Position numbers and translations under genes: made by a program. From NCBI RefSeq assembly GCF_001189295.1, contig NZ_CP012159.1, positions 496,001 through 560,000 on the forward strand: a DNA stretch of 64,000 bases, written 5' to 3'. This document shows, piece after piece, positions 1 through 7,015 of this stretch (its first letter is position 1; every line of letters begins with the position of its first letter). The notes under the pieces are model-generated. The model was not told the DNA's origin, did no database searches, and saw only the letters and a program-made list of their open reading frames with translations. The stretch comes from Chondromyces crocatus (GTDB lineage: Bacteria; Myxococcota_A; Polyangia; Polyangiales; Polyangiaceae).

Positions 1-1
1 C

Positions 2-127
2 GAGCGCGACGATCACGAGCCTGCCGGCGTGAAGGCGCTGCCGCGCATCCTCCAGGCGATGCGCAACAAGGATCTGGTCGGGGTGCGGGTGGACCGGTGG
101 ATCGCCGAAGCCGACGTCACCGGGTGA
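2..127 (+). CDS. 3' end of an unidentified gene
   Basis: The window opens inside a reading frame (frame 2) that ends at TGA 125-127. The visible 41 residues begin ERDDHEPAGVKALPRILQ and end in RWIAEADVTG. The piece is hydrophilic and looks like real protein, but I do not recognise a family from so little. The start lies outside the window. Confidence 0.45.
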   Translation, partial: ERDDHEPAGVKALPRILQAMRNKDLVGVRVDRWIAEADVTG

Positions 128-601
128 GGCCGCTGGGGGGGCCAGCCTCTCGCGCCTGGCCCTCGCCATCCGCCCGGCAGCGGGCTATCGAAGCTGCCGG
201 TGTCCGCGCCCGTCAACGCAGAACGGCAGCTTATGCGGGGTAGCTGATCGACGCTCAGCCAGATCGCTCCGTGGTGGGTGGGGCGCCGAACACCCGGTGT
301 TACATGGGGCTTCAGATCCCGTGTACGGCGAGCTACCGGGGCTGGAGTCATGGGACGCGACAGCAGCGCTTGTGGCGGGGTGTCGCCGCCGGGGAGGTTG
401 TCGTCCCACCATGGGGCGCAGAGCATGACAGCACGAGATGGATGGGGCCGCAGGTGAGCGAGAGCGACATGTGCATCTCATGCTGATGCCGCGACGTTGG
501 CCCGCGCAGACGTGCCCAGTGGCCAGCCCGGGAAGCATGAACGATTACGCAACTTCGTTGCGTATGCATTCTCGTAACATCTGGTGGGCTGGTTGGCAGC
601 G
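128..601. other. non-coding or decayed stretch
   Basis: Apart from the hairpin at 139-162 I see no convincing gene here. Several overlapping frames on both strands stay open for 70-140 codons, as expected in high-G+C DNA, but their translations are rich in Arg, Pro, Ser and Cys and match no family I know. No tRNA-like cloverleaf and no transposase remnant could be recognised. Confidence 0.4.
139..162 (+). terminator. possible hairpin terminator after the first gene
   Basis: GGGCCAG (139-145) and CTGGCCC (156-162) are a perfect 7-bp inverted repeat with a 10-nt loop, 12 nt past the stop codon at 127. No T-run follows, so this is only a candidate. Confidence 0.3.
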
Positions 602-1330
602 CTATTTCTTCGGGGGCTTGCCGACTACCGCCAGCTTTGTGTCCAGTGCCGCCGTCCGCCTGGCATCCTTCGCTTGCTTCACGAAATAGAAATCCAGCAG
701 GTCGTAGAGCACATCGAGCAGCCACTCCGCTTCGTCCGGCTCAACCGGTATGATGGCCCCAGTTTGATGGTCCTCGGTAGGGTGGGCGGCGAGGTTCCCA
801 ATGCGGCGGATCACGTCCAACTTCCGGGCGATGCTCGACGGTAGTGTGCCGCCGTCGATGAGCGCCTGGATTTCGCTGACGAGGGCCTTCTTCATGATGC
901 CGGCCTGCTTGTGGATGATGAACTGGAGAGCGCGGCGGCTGAGTGCAGCGCTGGCCTTCGGGCTTGCGGACAGCACCAAGCTCGCCTCCCGGTAGTCCTC
1001 GGCAAACTCCTCAGGGACCTCAGGTGGGAGGGGGCGTGCCACGCCCTGGGGCCAGATACGGAAGAACGTCGGGCCGCCCTCTGTACCTCGCGGAAGCGCT
1101 GCCTCGATCGTCGACCTGGAACATCCTGCGCAAATAGCGATGCGCAAATACTGCGGGTCCTGCAGGTGCGTGTTGATCGCTTCCAGCATCGTCAACTCGG
1201 GGCGAGCCCCCATCGTCGGGCGCGTCCGTCGCTGTCCTGGAATGTGGCCAAACGGCTCTGCCGCGAAGGTGGACTGGGTGAAGTAGCGCCACTGCGGGCT
1301 GAAATGCTGGAGGCAGTGAGGGCACTGCAT
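602..1330 (-). CDS. zinc-ribbon DUF4145 domain protein
   Basis: Predicted cytoplasmic protein of about 242 residues. From the ATG at 1330 it starts MQCPHC, and a second pair (CAGC, residues 67-70) completes a CxxC...CxxC zinc ribbon. The C-terminal half is DUF4145-like: the family's EDYREASLVLSASPKAS stretch, then a helical part with RRIGNLAAHP and DEAEWLLDVLYDLLDFYF. DUF4145 is a helical domain of unknown biochemical role often found alone or near restriction and mobile genes. ATG 1330 was chosen because AGGATGG lies just upstream; an in-frame ATG at 1382-1384 would add 18 residues. Neighbouring DNA on both sides is repeat-rich and weakly coding, suggesting an accessory region. The domain call is fairly secure; no function can be given. 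Confidence 0.75.
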   Translation of the reverse strand: MQCPHCLQHFSPQWRYFTQSTFAAEPFGHIPGQRRTRPTMGARPELTMLEAINTHLQDPQYLRIAICAGCSRSTIEAALPRGTEGGPTFFRIWPQGVARPLPPEVPEEFAEDYREASLVLSASPKASAALSRRALQFIIHKQAGIMKKALVSEIQALIDGGTLPSSIARKLDVIRRIGNLAAHPTEDHQTGAIIPVEPDEAEWLLDVLYDLLDFYFVKQAKDARRTAALDTKLAVVGKPPKK

Positions 1331-1384
1331 GGAAACCATCCTATAACCGTCGGGGGCTACCGGCGGGAAGGATGACGCCATCAC

Positions 1385-3142
1385 TGAGTATGAGCCACTT
1401 GAGGCGAGGCGTCACATGATCACCGCGACTAACATCCACGTCCTGGCGCCGCGGAACTGCTGTTACGGAGCCGGCTCCCCTCCCTCCTGCGAGGCGCGGC
1501 CGTCTACGCCTCAGTCGGGGGAGGCGCCCGGAACCCCACGCCTCCGCGCACTGCCGCCGGGCAGAGAGGTTCGGGGTTGTGTCGAAGAGGCCAGGGGCGG
1601 CGAGGCCCCACGAGTGCCATATGAGCGCCGAGACCGCCTCTTCCATCCTGACTAGAGCGGCGGCGTAAACCGTTTGGTACAGCGCAGCGCCGCGATACGC
1701 ACGCGTTACGGAGGCGCGACGGGAGGCTCCCCGCGGTGCGCCTGCGAGCTTAACGGCCGCGTTATATAGCGCGGCCGTCATATACGGCCCTTCGGCGATC
1801 CATTGTCCCCGAGCGTCCGACATGCAGGCGGAGTCAGTCCGCGCATGCGGGTGACGAGGGCGCGTGACCCGAAGCCTCCAGGCGAAGCCTCCAGGCCGTC
1901 GCTCTAAGCTCGCGGTCGCAGCTGCGAAGGGTCCTCTGGTGCGCCTTGGGAAGGCGTGTCGCTTCGCCTTCGCGCATCCGGGTGAGCTGGAAAGCGTTCC
2001 GGAAAGCGCTGGCGCCTGTGCTGGCGTCCATCACCCGCGCGATGGGCGACATCACCTCGGTCGCTGTTCAGCCACGTCCGAGCGTGCCGTGAAGGGTCCA
2101 CCAGCTTCATCGAGCCACGCTGGACGACCCGAGTCACCTCCGCCTGGTGCCAGGGGATGCCGTCGAGCCCTGGATCGCAGCTTCGTCCCGCCACCTGCTC
2201 GCCATCCAGCCCTGGATCGCAACTTCGTGCCGCTACCTGCTCGCCATCCAGCCCTGGATCGCAACTTCGTGCCGCTACCTGCTCGCCATCCAGCCCTGGA
2301 TCGCAACTTCATGTCGCCACCTGCTCGCCATCCAGCCCTGGATCGCAACTTCGTGCCGCCACCTGCTCGCCATCCAACCCTGGATCGCAACTTCGTCCCG
2401 CCACCTGCTCGCCATCCAACCCTGGATCGCAACTTCGTGTCGCCACCCCGCTCGCTGACGACCTCCTCGTGCATACAAAAACAGGTCGGCTCATCCTGGA
2501 TCGCACTTGCGCGTCGTGACGCCGCTCGCTGGCGACCTCCTCGTGCAGGCCAGAACAGGTAACCGAGGCCACGTCTTCATCGCGCCCGCGGCCAACGGCG
2601 CAATCCATCTCACCAACAAGCACGTCACCACCCAGCTTGGCGTCCCAGCTCAGCAGCACCCAGAACGTCGCCCCCACCCGAGCGCCACCACGTCCCACCT
2701 GAAGCGCCAGGAGACCGCCCGAACTCGAGACGAGGTCCGCTCCATCCGCCCGAGCTGAAGGCCCCCCCCACCCCGTCGTCCCGAGCCACTCCTCTACAAA
2801 CAGTCGACAAACAGGTCGGCACCCGACGGACCCGCCACGCGGCCCCAGACGAAGACGCCACCGCAACCACGCCGGCACCCGACGGAACCGCCACCGCGCG
2901 CACGACCCCCGCCCCCGACGCTCGCTCCTGGACGGAGACGCCTCCGCCAGCCACCGACCCCCGCGCCTCGGACGCCCCCGGTCCACGGCCATCGTCCAGC
3001 AGCGACACAGCGGTGTGGGCGCGGTGCCACGTGGACAGGGTGGGCGGCCGAGTTTCTCCGGGGTTTCTGGCGGTTCTTCGTCGACGCCGGACTGGCCCAC
3101 AGGTTGCGACACGGAAAGACACGAACCCCCTCGGAGGCGACC
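1385..3142. other. 1.75-kb poorly coding, repeat-bearing region
   Basis: No gene could be supported. A reverse frame at 1341-1823 (160 codons) contains a fairly protein-like helical piece (ALYNAAVKLAG, VRMEEAVSALIWHSWG) but then becomes Arg-rich and overlaps the DUF4145 gene, so it could be a decayed gene. A seven-copy 42-bp tandem array lies at 2168-2461, with degenerate relatives to about 2550. The stretch 2760-3000 is very C-rich on the plus strand and keeps several reverse frames open by composition alone. The promoter of the lipoprotein gene at 3143 presumably lies at the right end. Confidence 0.45.
2168..2461. repeat. 42-bp tandem repeat, seven copies
   Basis: The motif CCCTGGATCGCA recurs at 2168, 2210, 2252, 2294, 2336, 2378 and 2420, an exact 42-bp period. 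Copies differ at a few positions (CTTCGTCCCG, CTTCGTGCCG, CTTCATGTCG, and CCAG or CCAA at the unit end). A diverged relative (CCTGGATCGCACTTGCG) follows near 2494. Because 42 is divisible by three and the unit lacks stops in many frames, long open frames on both strands are a by-product. There are no spacers, so it is not CRISPR. Confidence 0.9.
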
Positions 3143-3805
3143 ATGAAGACTGCGACGACCTGGATCTCGGCCCTGGCTCTCTCGACGGCGATGCTGGCGC
3201 TCGGTTGCAACGACGCGACGCCCCGCGAGCAGGTCGTCGCTCCTGTCCAGAACGACCAGGTGGCGCCCTCGGCGCAGGTCGCTCCCGCTGCAACGGCAGC
3301 ATCGCTCCCGTCGTGCGCCACCCCGACGCCGTCGGCGCTGGCGCAAGCGGACCAGCCCACCTCCGCGGAAGCTGCGCCGAAGACGGCTGCAGCGAAGACG
3401 GCTGCAGCGAAGACGGCCGCAGCGCGAGCGGAGGGACGCGCACCGGGCGCGGCGGCCCGGGACGGCGCGCCGGTCAAGGTGAAGCGGCTCGTGTTGACCG
3501 AGCAGATCGAGGGGCGTGAGCCCTCGACGGCGAAGTCGACCTTCAGCGGCGCCGAGGCGAAGAAGATTTATGCCTTCGTCGAGGTGGAGAACCCGTCCGA
3601 GGGGTCCAGCGAGATCACCGTGTCGTTCGAGCCTCCGGACGGGAGCGGCGCGCGCGGGCAGGTCACGCTGGACGTGGGCGCTTCGCGGCGGTGGCGGACG
3701 TGGGCGTTCACGCGCGGGGCCAAGGTGGCGGGTTCCTGGACCGCGGTGGTCCACGGGCCGAGTGGCGAAGAGCTGGCCCGGGCTCCGTTCGAGGTGACGC
3801 TCTGA
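3143..3805 (+). CDS. DUF2914 domain lipoprotein
   Basis: Predicted exported lipoprotein of 220 residues. The N-terminus (MKTATTWISALALSTAMLALGC) is a lipoprotein signal with the modified Cys at about residue 22. An Ala/Lys linker made of AAAKT repeats follows (about residues 88-105), then a C-terminal beta-rich DUF2914-like domain (about 120-220) containing KIYAFVEVENPS, DGSGARGQVTLDVG, WRTWAF and GSWTAVVHGPSGEELARAPF. DUF2914 has no settled function; the fold suggests a beta-sandwich binding domain. The start at ATG 3143 is set by TCGGAGG just upstream (3131-3137) and by the signal peptide; an earlier in-frame start at 3104 would bury the signal. It stands alone and its 3' end runs into an 18-bp minisatellite. 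Confidence 0.8.
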   Translation: MKTATTWISALALSTAMLALGCNDATPREQVVAPVQNDQVAPSAQVAPAATAASLPSCATPTPSALAQADQPTSAEAAPKTAAAKTAAAKTAAARAEGRAPGAAARDGAPVKVKRLVLTEQIEGREPSTAKSTFSGAEAKKIYAFVEVENPSEGSSEITVSFEPPDGSGARGQVTLDVGASRRWRTWAFTRGAKVAGSWTAVVHGPSGEELARAPFEVTL

Positions 3806-3970
3806 AGCTGGGCCCCGTCGGACAGCAGGGGCACGTTGGCCAGCAGGAGCCCGGTGGCCAGCGGGGCCCCGTCGGCCAGCAGGGCCCCGTCGGCCAGCAG
3901 GGGCCCGGTGGCCAGCGGGAGGCCGTCGGCCAGCAGGGGCCCGGTGGCCAGCGGGAGGCCGTCGGTCCTC
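3798..3970. repeat. 18-bp tandem repeat downstream of the DUF2914 gene
   Basis: About eight imperfect units resembling GTCGGCCAGCAGGGGCCC run from 3816 to about 3960. A weaker first unit (3798-3815, GCTCTGAAGCTGGGCCCC) contains the stop codon of the lipoprotein gene. One frame reads as a collagen-like Gly-Gln-Gln-Gly-Pro series, but it has no start region or domain and I do not call it a gene. Confidence 0.85.
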
Positions 3971-4229
3971 ACGCGGCTGCTCGTCGCGATGTCGACGCGA
4001 GTTCGTGGAGCGGCAGCGTCTTCGCCGTGGGCCTCTCCAGGAAACCGGGACGAACCTGGTGCCGGGCCCGACACGAGGGCACGGGCTGCCAAGGACCCGG
4101 GACGAACCGGGGGCATGATGTGCTGGTTCTTGCACGCTTTCCGCCATGCGGCTCGGAGACTCGTTCCGTGGGCTCATGCAGCGTGGTGCGTGGCCCGCGA
4201 GGCGCGGAGGCGCTACGCTCCTGTGGCCC
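3971..4229. other. intergenic region upstream of the SirB1-like gene
   Basis: Together with the repeat at 3798-3970 this makes a gene-free stretch of about 420 bp. I see no clear promoter or structured RNA. An in-frame ATG at 4146 could extend the next gene by 28 residues. Confidence 0.35.
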
Positions 4230-5018
4230 ATGGAAGCGCCTGTGAACCTCACGCTCTTCGCGCACGTGATCGCGCGCTCCGAAGACGAGATCGATCTGGC
4301 CGAGGCGGCGCTGCTCATCGCAGAAGCAGAGCACCCCGGTCTGGAGGTACCGCGCTACCTGGCGATGCTCGATCGCCTCGGCGCGGATGTGCGGAGAGCG
4401 CTGGATCAGCCGCTCGATCACACCGAAGCCACGGTCGGGAGCGCGCCGGTGGAGCACGTGCTGCAAGTGATCTACGGGCAGCACGGGTTCCGCGGGAACT
4501 CGACGGACTACTACGATCCGCGCAACAGCTACCTGAACCAGGTGCTCGACCGGCACCTCGGGATCCCGATCACGCTGGCCATCGTGCTGCTGGAGGTGTG
4601 CCGGCGCGCGGGGATCACGGCGCACGGGGTGTCGTTCCCGGGTCACTTCCTGGTGCGTTCGCCACTGCCGGCGCTCCCGAGCAGCGGGCGCGGTGCGCTG
4701 AGCAACCGGGCGCTCCTCATCGATCCGTTCGAGGGTCGGCTGCTCGGTCGCGAGGAGCTGAAGGCGCTCGCCGCACGCGCCACGGGCTCGAACCAGGAGC
4801 CGGATCCGCGGCTGCTCCAGCCAGCCAGCAAGCGGCAGATCCTGGTGCGGATGCTGAGCAACCTGCGGGCGATCTACTCGAAACGGCAGGACCCGGAGCG
4901 CCTGCGCGAGGTGCTCGAGCGCATCCAGGTGCTCTCGCCGTCAGAGGAGCTGCGCAAGGAGCTGGAGCAGATCGGGGGTCGTCAGCCCTGGCCCCAGCGC
5001 GCGCACCTGTTGAACTGA
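4230..5018 (+). CDS. SirB1/transglutaminase-like family protein
   Basis: About 262 residues, predicted cytoplasmic. The N-terminal part (EDEIDLAEAALLIAEAEHPGL) and the core DPRNSYLNQVLDRHLGIPIT, then VCRRAGITAHGVSFPGHFLVR and LLIDPFEGRLL, are typical of the SirB1 family, which joins a transglutaminase-like domain to a helical tail resembling TPR repeats (about residues 190-260: SKRQILVRMLSNLRAIY and RLREVLERIQVLSP). The role of these proteins is unclear; some are annotated as regulatory. A true transglutaminase Cys is not evident in this core, so enzymatic activity is doubtful. ATG 4230 matches the usual family N-terminus, but no strong ribosome binding site is seen there; ATG 4146 is an alternative. 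The stop codon lies inside the first unit of a 17-bp minisatellite. Confidence 0.8.
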   Translation: MEAPVNLTLFAHVIARSEDEIDLAEAALLIAEAEHPGLEVPRYLAMLDRLGADVRRALDQPLDHTEATVGSAPVEHVLQVIYGQHGFRGNSTDYYDPRNSYLNQVLDRHLGIPITLAIVLLEVCRRAGITAHGVSFPGHFLVRSPLPALPSSGRGALSNRALLIDPFEGRLLGREELKALAARATGSNQEPDPRLLQPASKRQILVRMLSNLRAIYSKRQDPERLREVLERIQVLSPSEELRKELEQIGGRQPWPQRAHLLN

Positions 5019-5087
5019 CGCACCGGTTGCACTGACGCGCCCGTTGAACTGACGCGCCTGTCGAACTGACGCACCTGTTGAACCGAG
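5003..5087. repeat. 17-bp tandem repeat spanning the SirB1-like stop codon
   Basis: Five consecutive 17-bp units begin at 5003, 5020, 5037, 5054 and 5071. The first, GCACCTGTTGAACTGAC, encodes the last residues Leu-Leu-Asn and the TGA (5016-5018); the others (for example GCGCCCGTTGAACTGAC) follow directly. The period is not a multiple of three, so this is not in-frame protein expansion. Confidence 0.9.
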
Positions 5088-5138
5088 CTGCGGCGCCAGC
5101 GTCGCGCGGTGGGGCGAAGCGCGTCGGTCATCCAGGTA

Positions 5139-6884
5139 TCAGGGCTCCACCGGGGTCCGCGGCAGGCACACCACGAAGCGGGCGCCGCCGCCGGGGACGT
5201 CGTCGACGGTGAGGGTGCCGCCCGCGGCGTCGATGAGGCCGCGGCAGACGGCGAGTCCGAGGCCGGTCCCCTGCCCCACGTCCTTGGTGGTGACGAAGGG
5301 CTCGAAGAGGTGATCTCGGATCTCGGGCGCGATGCCGGCGCCGTTGTCCTCGACCTCGATGCGGACGCCGCCGGTGAGTTCGCCGTCGGTGAGTTCGCCT
5401 TCGGTGGGGCTCGACGCTTCGGAGGAGAGCGCGACGTCGGAGGTGATGAGCGCGGCGCGGAGGGTGATGCGGCCTCCGGGGGCATCGCCCCAGCGTGCGG
5501 CCACGGCGTCGGCGGCGTTCATGGTGAGGTTCAGGAAGACCTGGACGAGGCGCTCGTGGGCGAGCGGGACAGGGGGGAGCGCCGCAGCGATCTCCTGCGC
5601 GAGGGTGATGTCACGCAGGGCCTTCTGCGGCTGGACGAGGGAGGTGACGTCGGCGATGGCCTCGGCGATGGAGCCGCTGGGGGGGCGCGCTGGCATCAGG
5701 GTCGCGTGCTGGGCGCCGCGGCGGGAGAGCGCGCTGGAGGGGCTGCGGCTGCTGGGAGCGTCGGAAGTGTCGGAGGCGTCGGAGGCGTCGGAGGCGTCGG
5801 AGGGACCGTGCGCGTGTCGAGCGCCGTGCGCGTGTCGAGTGCCACGTGCGCCGCGGGGGCCGAGTGCAGAGGGGGCGAGGACGTCGCTCGCGGGGCGCGC
5901 GAAGTCGAGCAGGTCGCGCAGGATGCGGTGGATGCGCTCGGTTTCGCGCTGCATGCGCTGGAGGAAGTCGCGCTCTTCGTCGGGCGGGAGGCCGCCGGTG
6001 AGGAGGAGGGACTGGAAGCCGAGGATGGCGGCGAGGGGGTTTCCGATTTCGTGGGCGAGGCCGGCGGAGAGGCGGCCCACGGAGGCGAGGCGTTCGCTGC
6101 GGATGAGGCTCTCCTGGGCGCGGCGGAGGTCTTTGGCGGTGCGCTGGGCCTCGGCGATCTTGGCGCGGAGGGCTTCTTCGTCGGCGCGGAGGCGCTCGGT
6201 CATGCGGGCGAGGCTGTTGCCGAGGTCGACGAGCTCGCGCGCGCCGGTGCGCGGGGCGTCGAGGCTGCGCGCACCGGCCGCACCGGAGGCGACGCGTTCG
6301 GCGGCGCTGGCGAGGCGATCGATGGGGCGCACGACGAGGCGGGTCATGACGATGTACGCGGCGACGAGGAGGGCGAGGGCGACGACGCCGGTGTAGAGGG
6401 CGACGAGGCGCACGAGGGGAGCGCTCGGTGCGGTGGAGGTGGCGGGGTCGATGTGCATGAGCACGGCGACGGCGCCCGCGAGCGGGGCAGGGACGACGAC
6501 GAGGAGGCCGTCGCCACGCGGGGTGGGGACGGGGGTGACGGCTTCGGCCGCGGGATCGAGGAGGGATGGCAAGGCGGCGGTGCTGTCGCGCGCGCCGGCG
6601 CTCGTGAGGAGGGTGCCGTCGGTGGCGTAGACGCCGATGGCGCCGACGCCTTCCTGGCCGAGCTGGGCGTCGAGGAGGGAGTGCAGCGGCTCGGGGACGT
6701 GCGCGGCGCCAGCCGCAGCGACGTGTCCAGCGACGGCGCGGCCGAGGGCGCGGGCGCTGGCTTCGCGGGCGGTCTCCAGGGTGGCCTGGGTGAGGCTGGC
6801 CACGGCGAAGAAGAGGGGGACGAAGGCGAGCACCAGCAAGGCGCCGAGAGCGAGGAGGAGCTGGAGCCGGATGCCGAGGCGCAT
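5139..6884 (-). CDS. membrane sensor histidine kinase (orphan)
   Basis: A 581-residue two-component sensor kinase. It begins MRLGIRLQLLLALGALLV with a first membrane helix (about 8-28), then an extracytoplasmic sensor region (about 30-150), a second helix near 155-175, a HAMP segment (VVRPIDRLASAAERVASG), a coiled coil, and an H-box GRLSAGLAHEIGNPL with phospho-acceptor His278. The ATPase domain has an N-box (NLTMNAADAV), G1 (VEDNGAGIAPEI) and G2 (GQGTGLGLAVCRGL), so it looks catalytically intact and NtrB-like. About 60 residues of low complexity (HAHGARHAHG, SDASDASDASDTSDA) are inserted between the helical hairpin and the ATPase domain. No response regulator is adjacent. ATG 6884 was chosen for its signal-anchor N-terminus; ATG 6905 is also possible. 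A 17-bp palindrome lies 3 nt upstream. Confidence 0.9.
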   Translation of the reverse strand: MRLGIRLQLLLALGALLVLAFVPLFFAVASLTQATLETAREASARALGRAVAGHVAAAGAAHVPEPLHSLLDAQLGQEGVGAIGVYATDGTLLTSAGARDSTAALPSLLDPAAEAVTPVPTPRGDGLLVVVPAPLAGAVAVLMHIDPATSTAPSAPLVRLVALYTGVVALALLVAAYIVMTRLVVRPIDRLASAAERVASGAAGARSLDAPRTGARELVDLGNSLARMTERLRADEEALRAKIAEAQRTAKDLRRAQESLIRSERLASVGRLSAGLAHEIGNPLAAILGFQSLLLTGGLPPDEERDFLQRMQRETERIHRILRDLLDFARPASDVLAPSALGPRGARGTRHAHGARHAHGPSDASDASDASDTSDAPSSRSPSSALSRRGAQHATLMPARPPSGSIAEAIADVTSLVQPQKALRDITLAQEIAAALPPVPLAHERLVQVFLNLTMNAADAVAARWGDAPGGRITLRAALITSDVALSSEASSPTEGELTDGELTGGVRIEVEDNGAGIAPEIRDHLFEPFVTTKDVGQGTGLGLAVCRGLIDAAGGTLTVDDVPGGGARFVVCLPRTPVEP

Positions 6885-6887
6885 GGG

Positions 6888-6904
6888 TGGGAGATCATCT
6901 CCCA
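6888..6904. promoter_or_regulatory. 17-bp palindrome between histidine kinase and diguanylate cyclase genes
   Basis: TGGGAGATCATCTCCCA is a perfect inverted repeat of 8+1+8 bases in the 131-bp gap between the divergent genes at 6884 and 7016. It sits directly upstream of the kinase start and covers the only Shine-Dalgarno-like bases there (GGGAGAT). It could be an operator, or an RNA hairpin hiding the ribosome site. Function is inference. Confidence 0.45.
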
Positions 6905-7015
6905 TTCGCTGGGCAGAGGGCGCGCTTCTTCGCGGCTCCGAGCGTGGTGGTCGCGTCGGGGTTCGTCGAGAAGTGGTCCCCGATCCGAGGTCTCTGGTAC
7001 GGGCGATCCCTCCGT

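Noticed and set aside
1341-1823. 160-codon reverse gene
   Set aside because: It overlaps the DUF4145 gene, its second half is Arg-rich and no domain or ribosome site supports it; only part looks protein-like.
2168-2461. CRISPR array
   Set aside because: The units are directly adjacent with no spacers and no cas genes are near; it is a tandem repeat.
3691-4245. collagen-like protein
   Set aside because: The Gly-rich series comes from the 18-bp repeat and the frame has no signal, start context or further domain.
2309-4318. 669-codon reverse gene
   Set aside because: It is an open frame produced by the repeats and G+C-rich composition; it runs through the real DUF2914 gene on the other strand and is Arg/Pro-rich.
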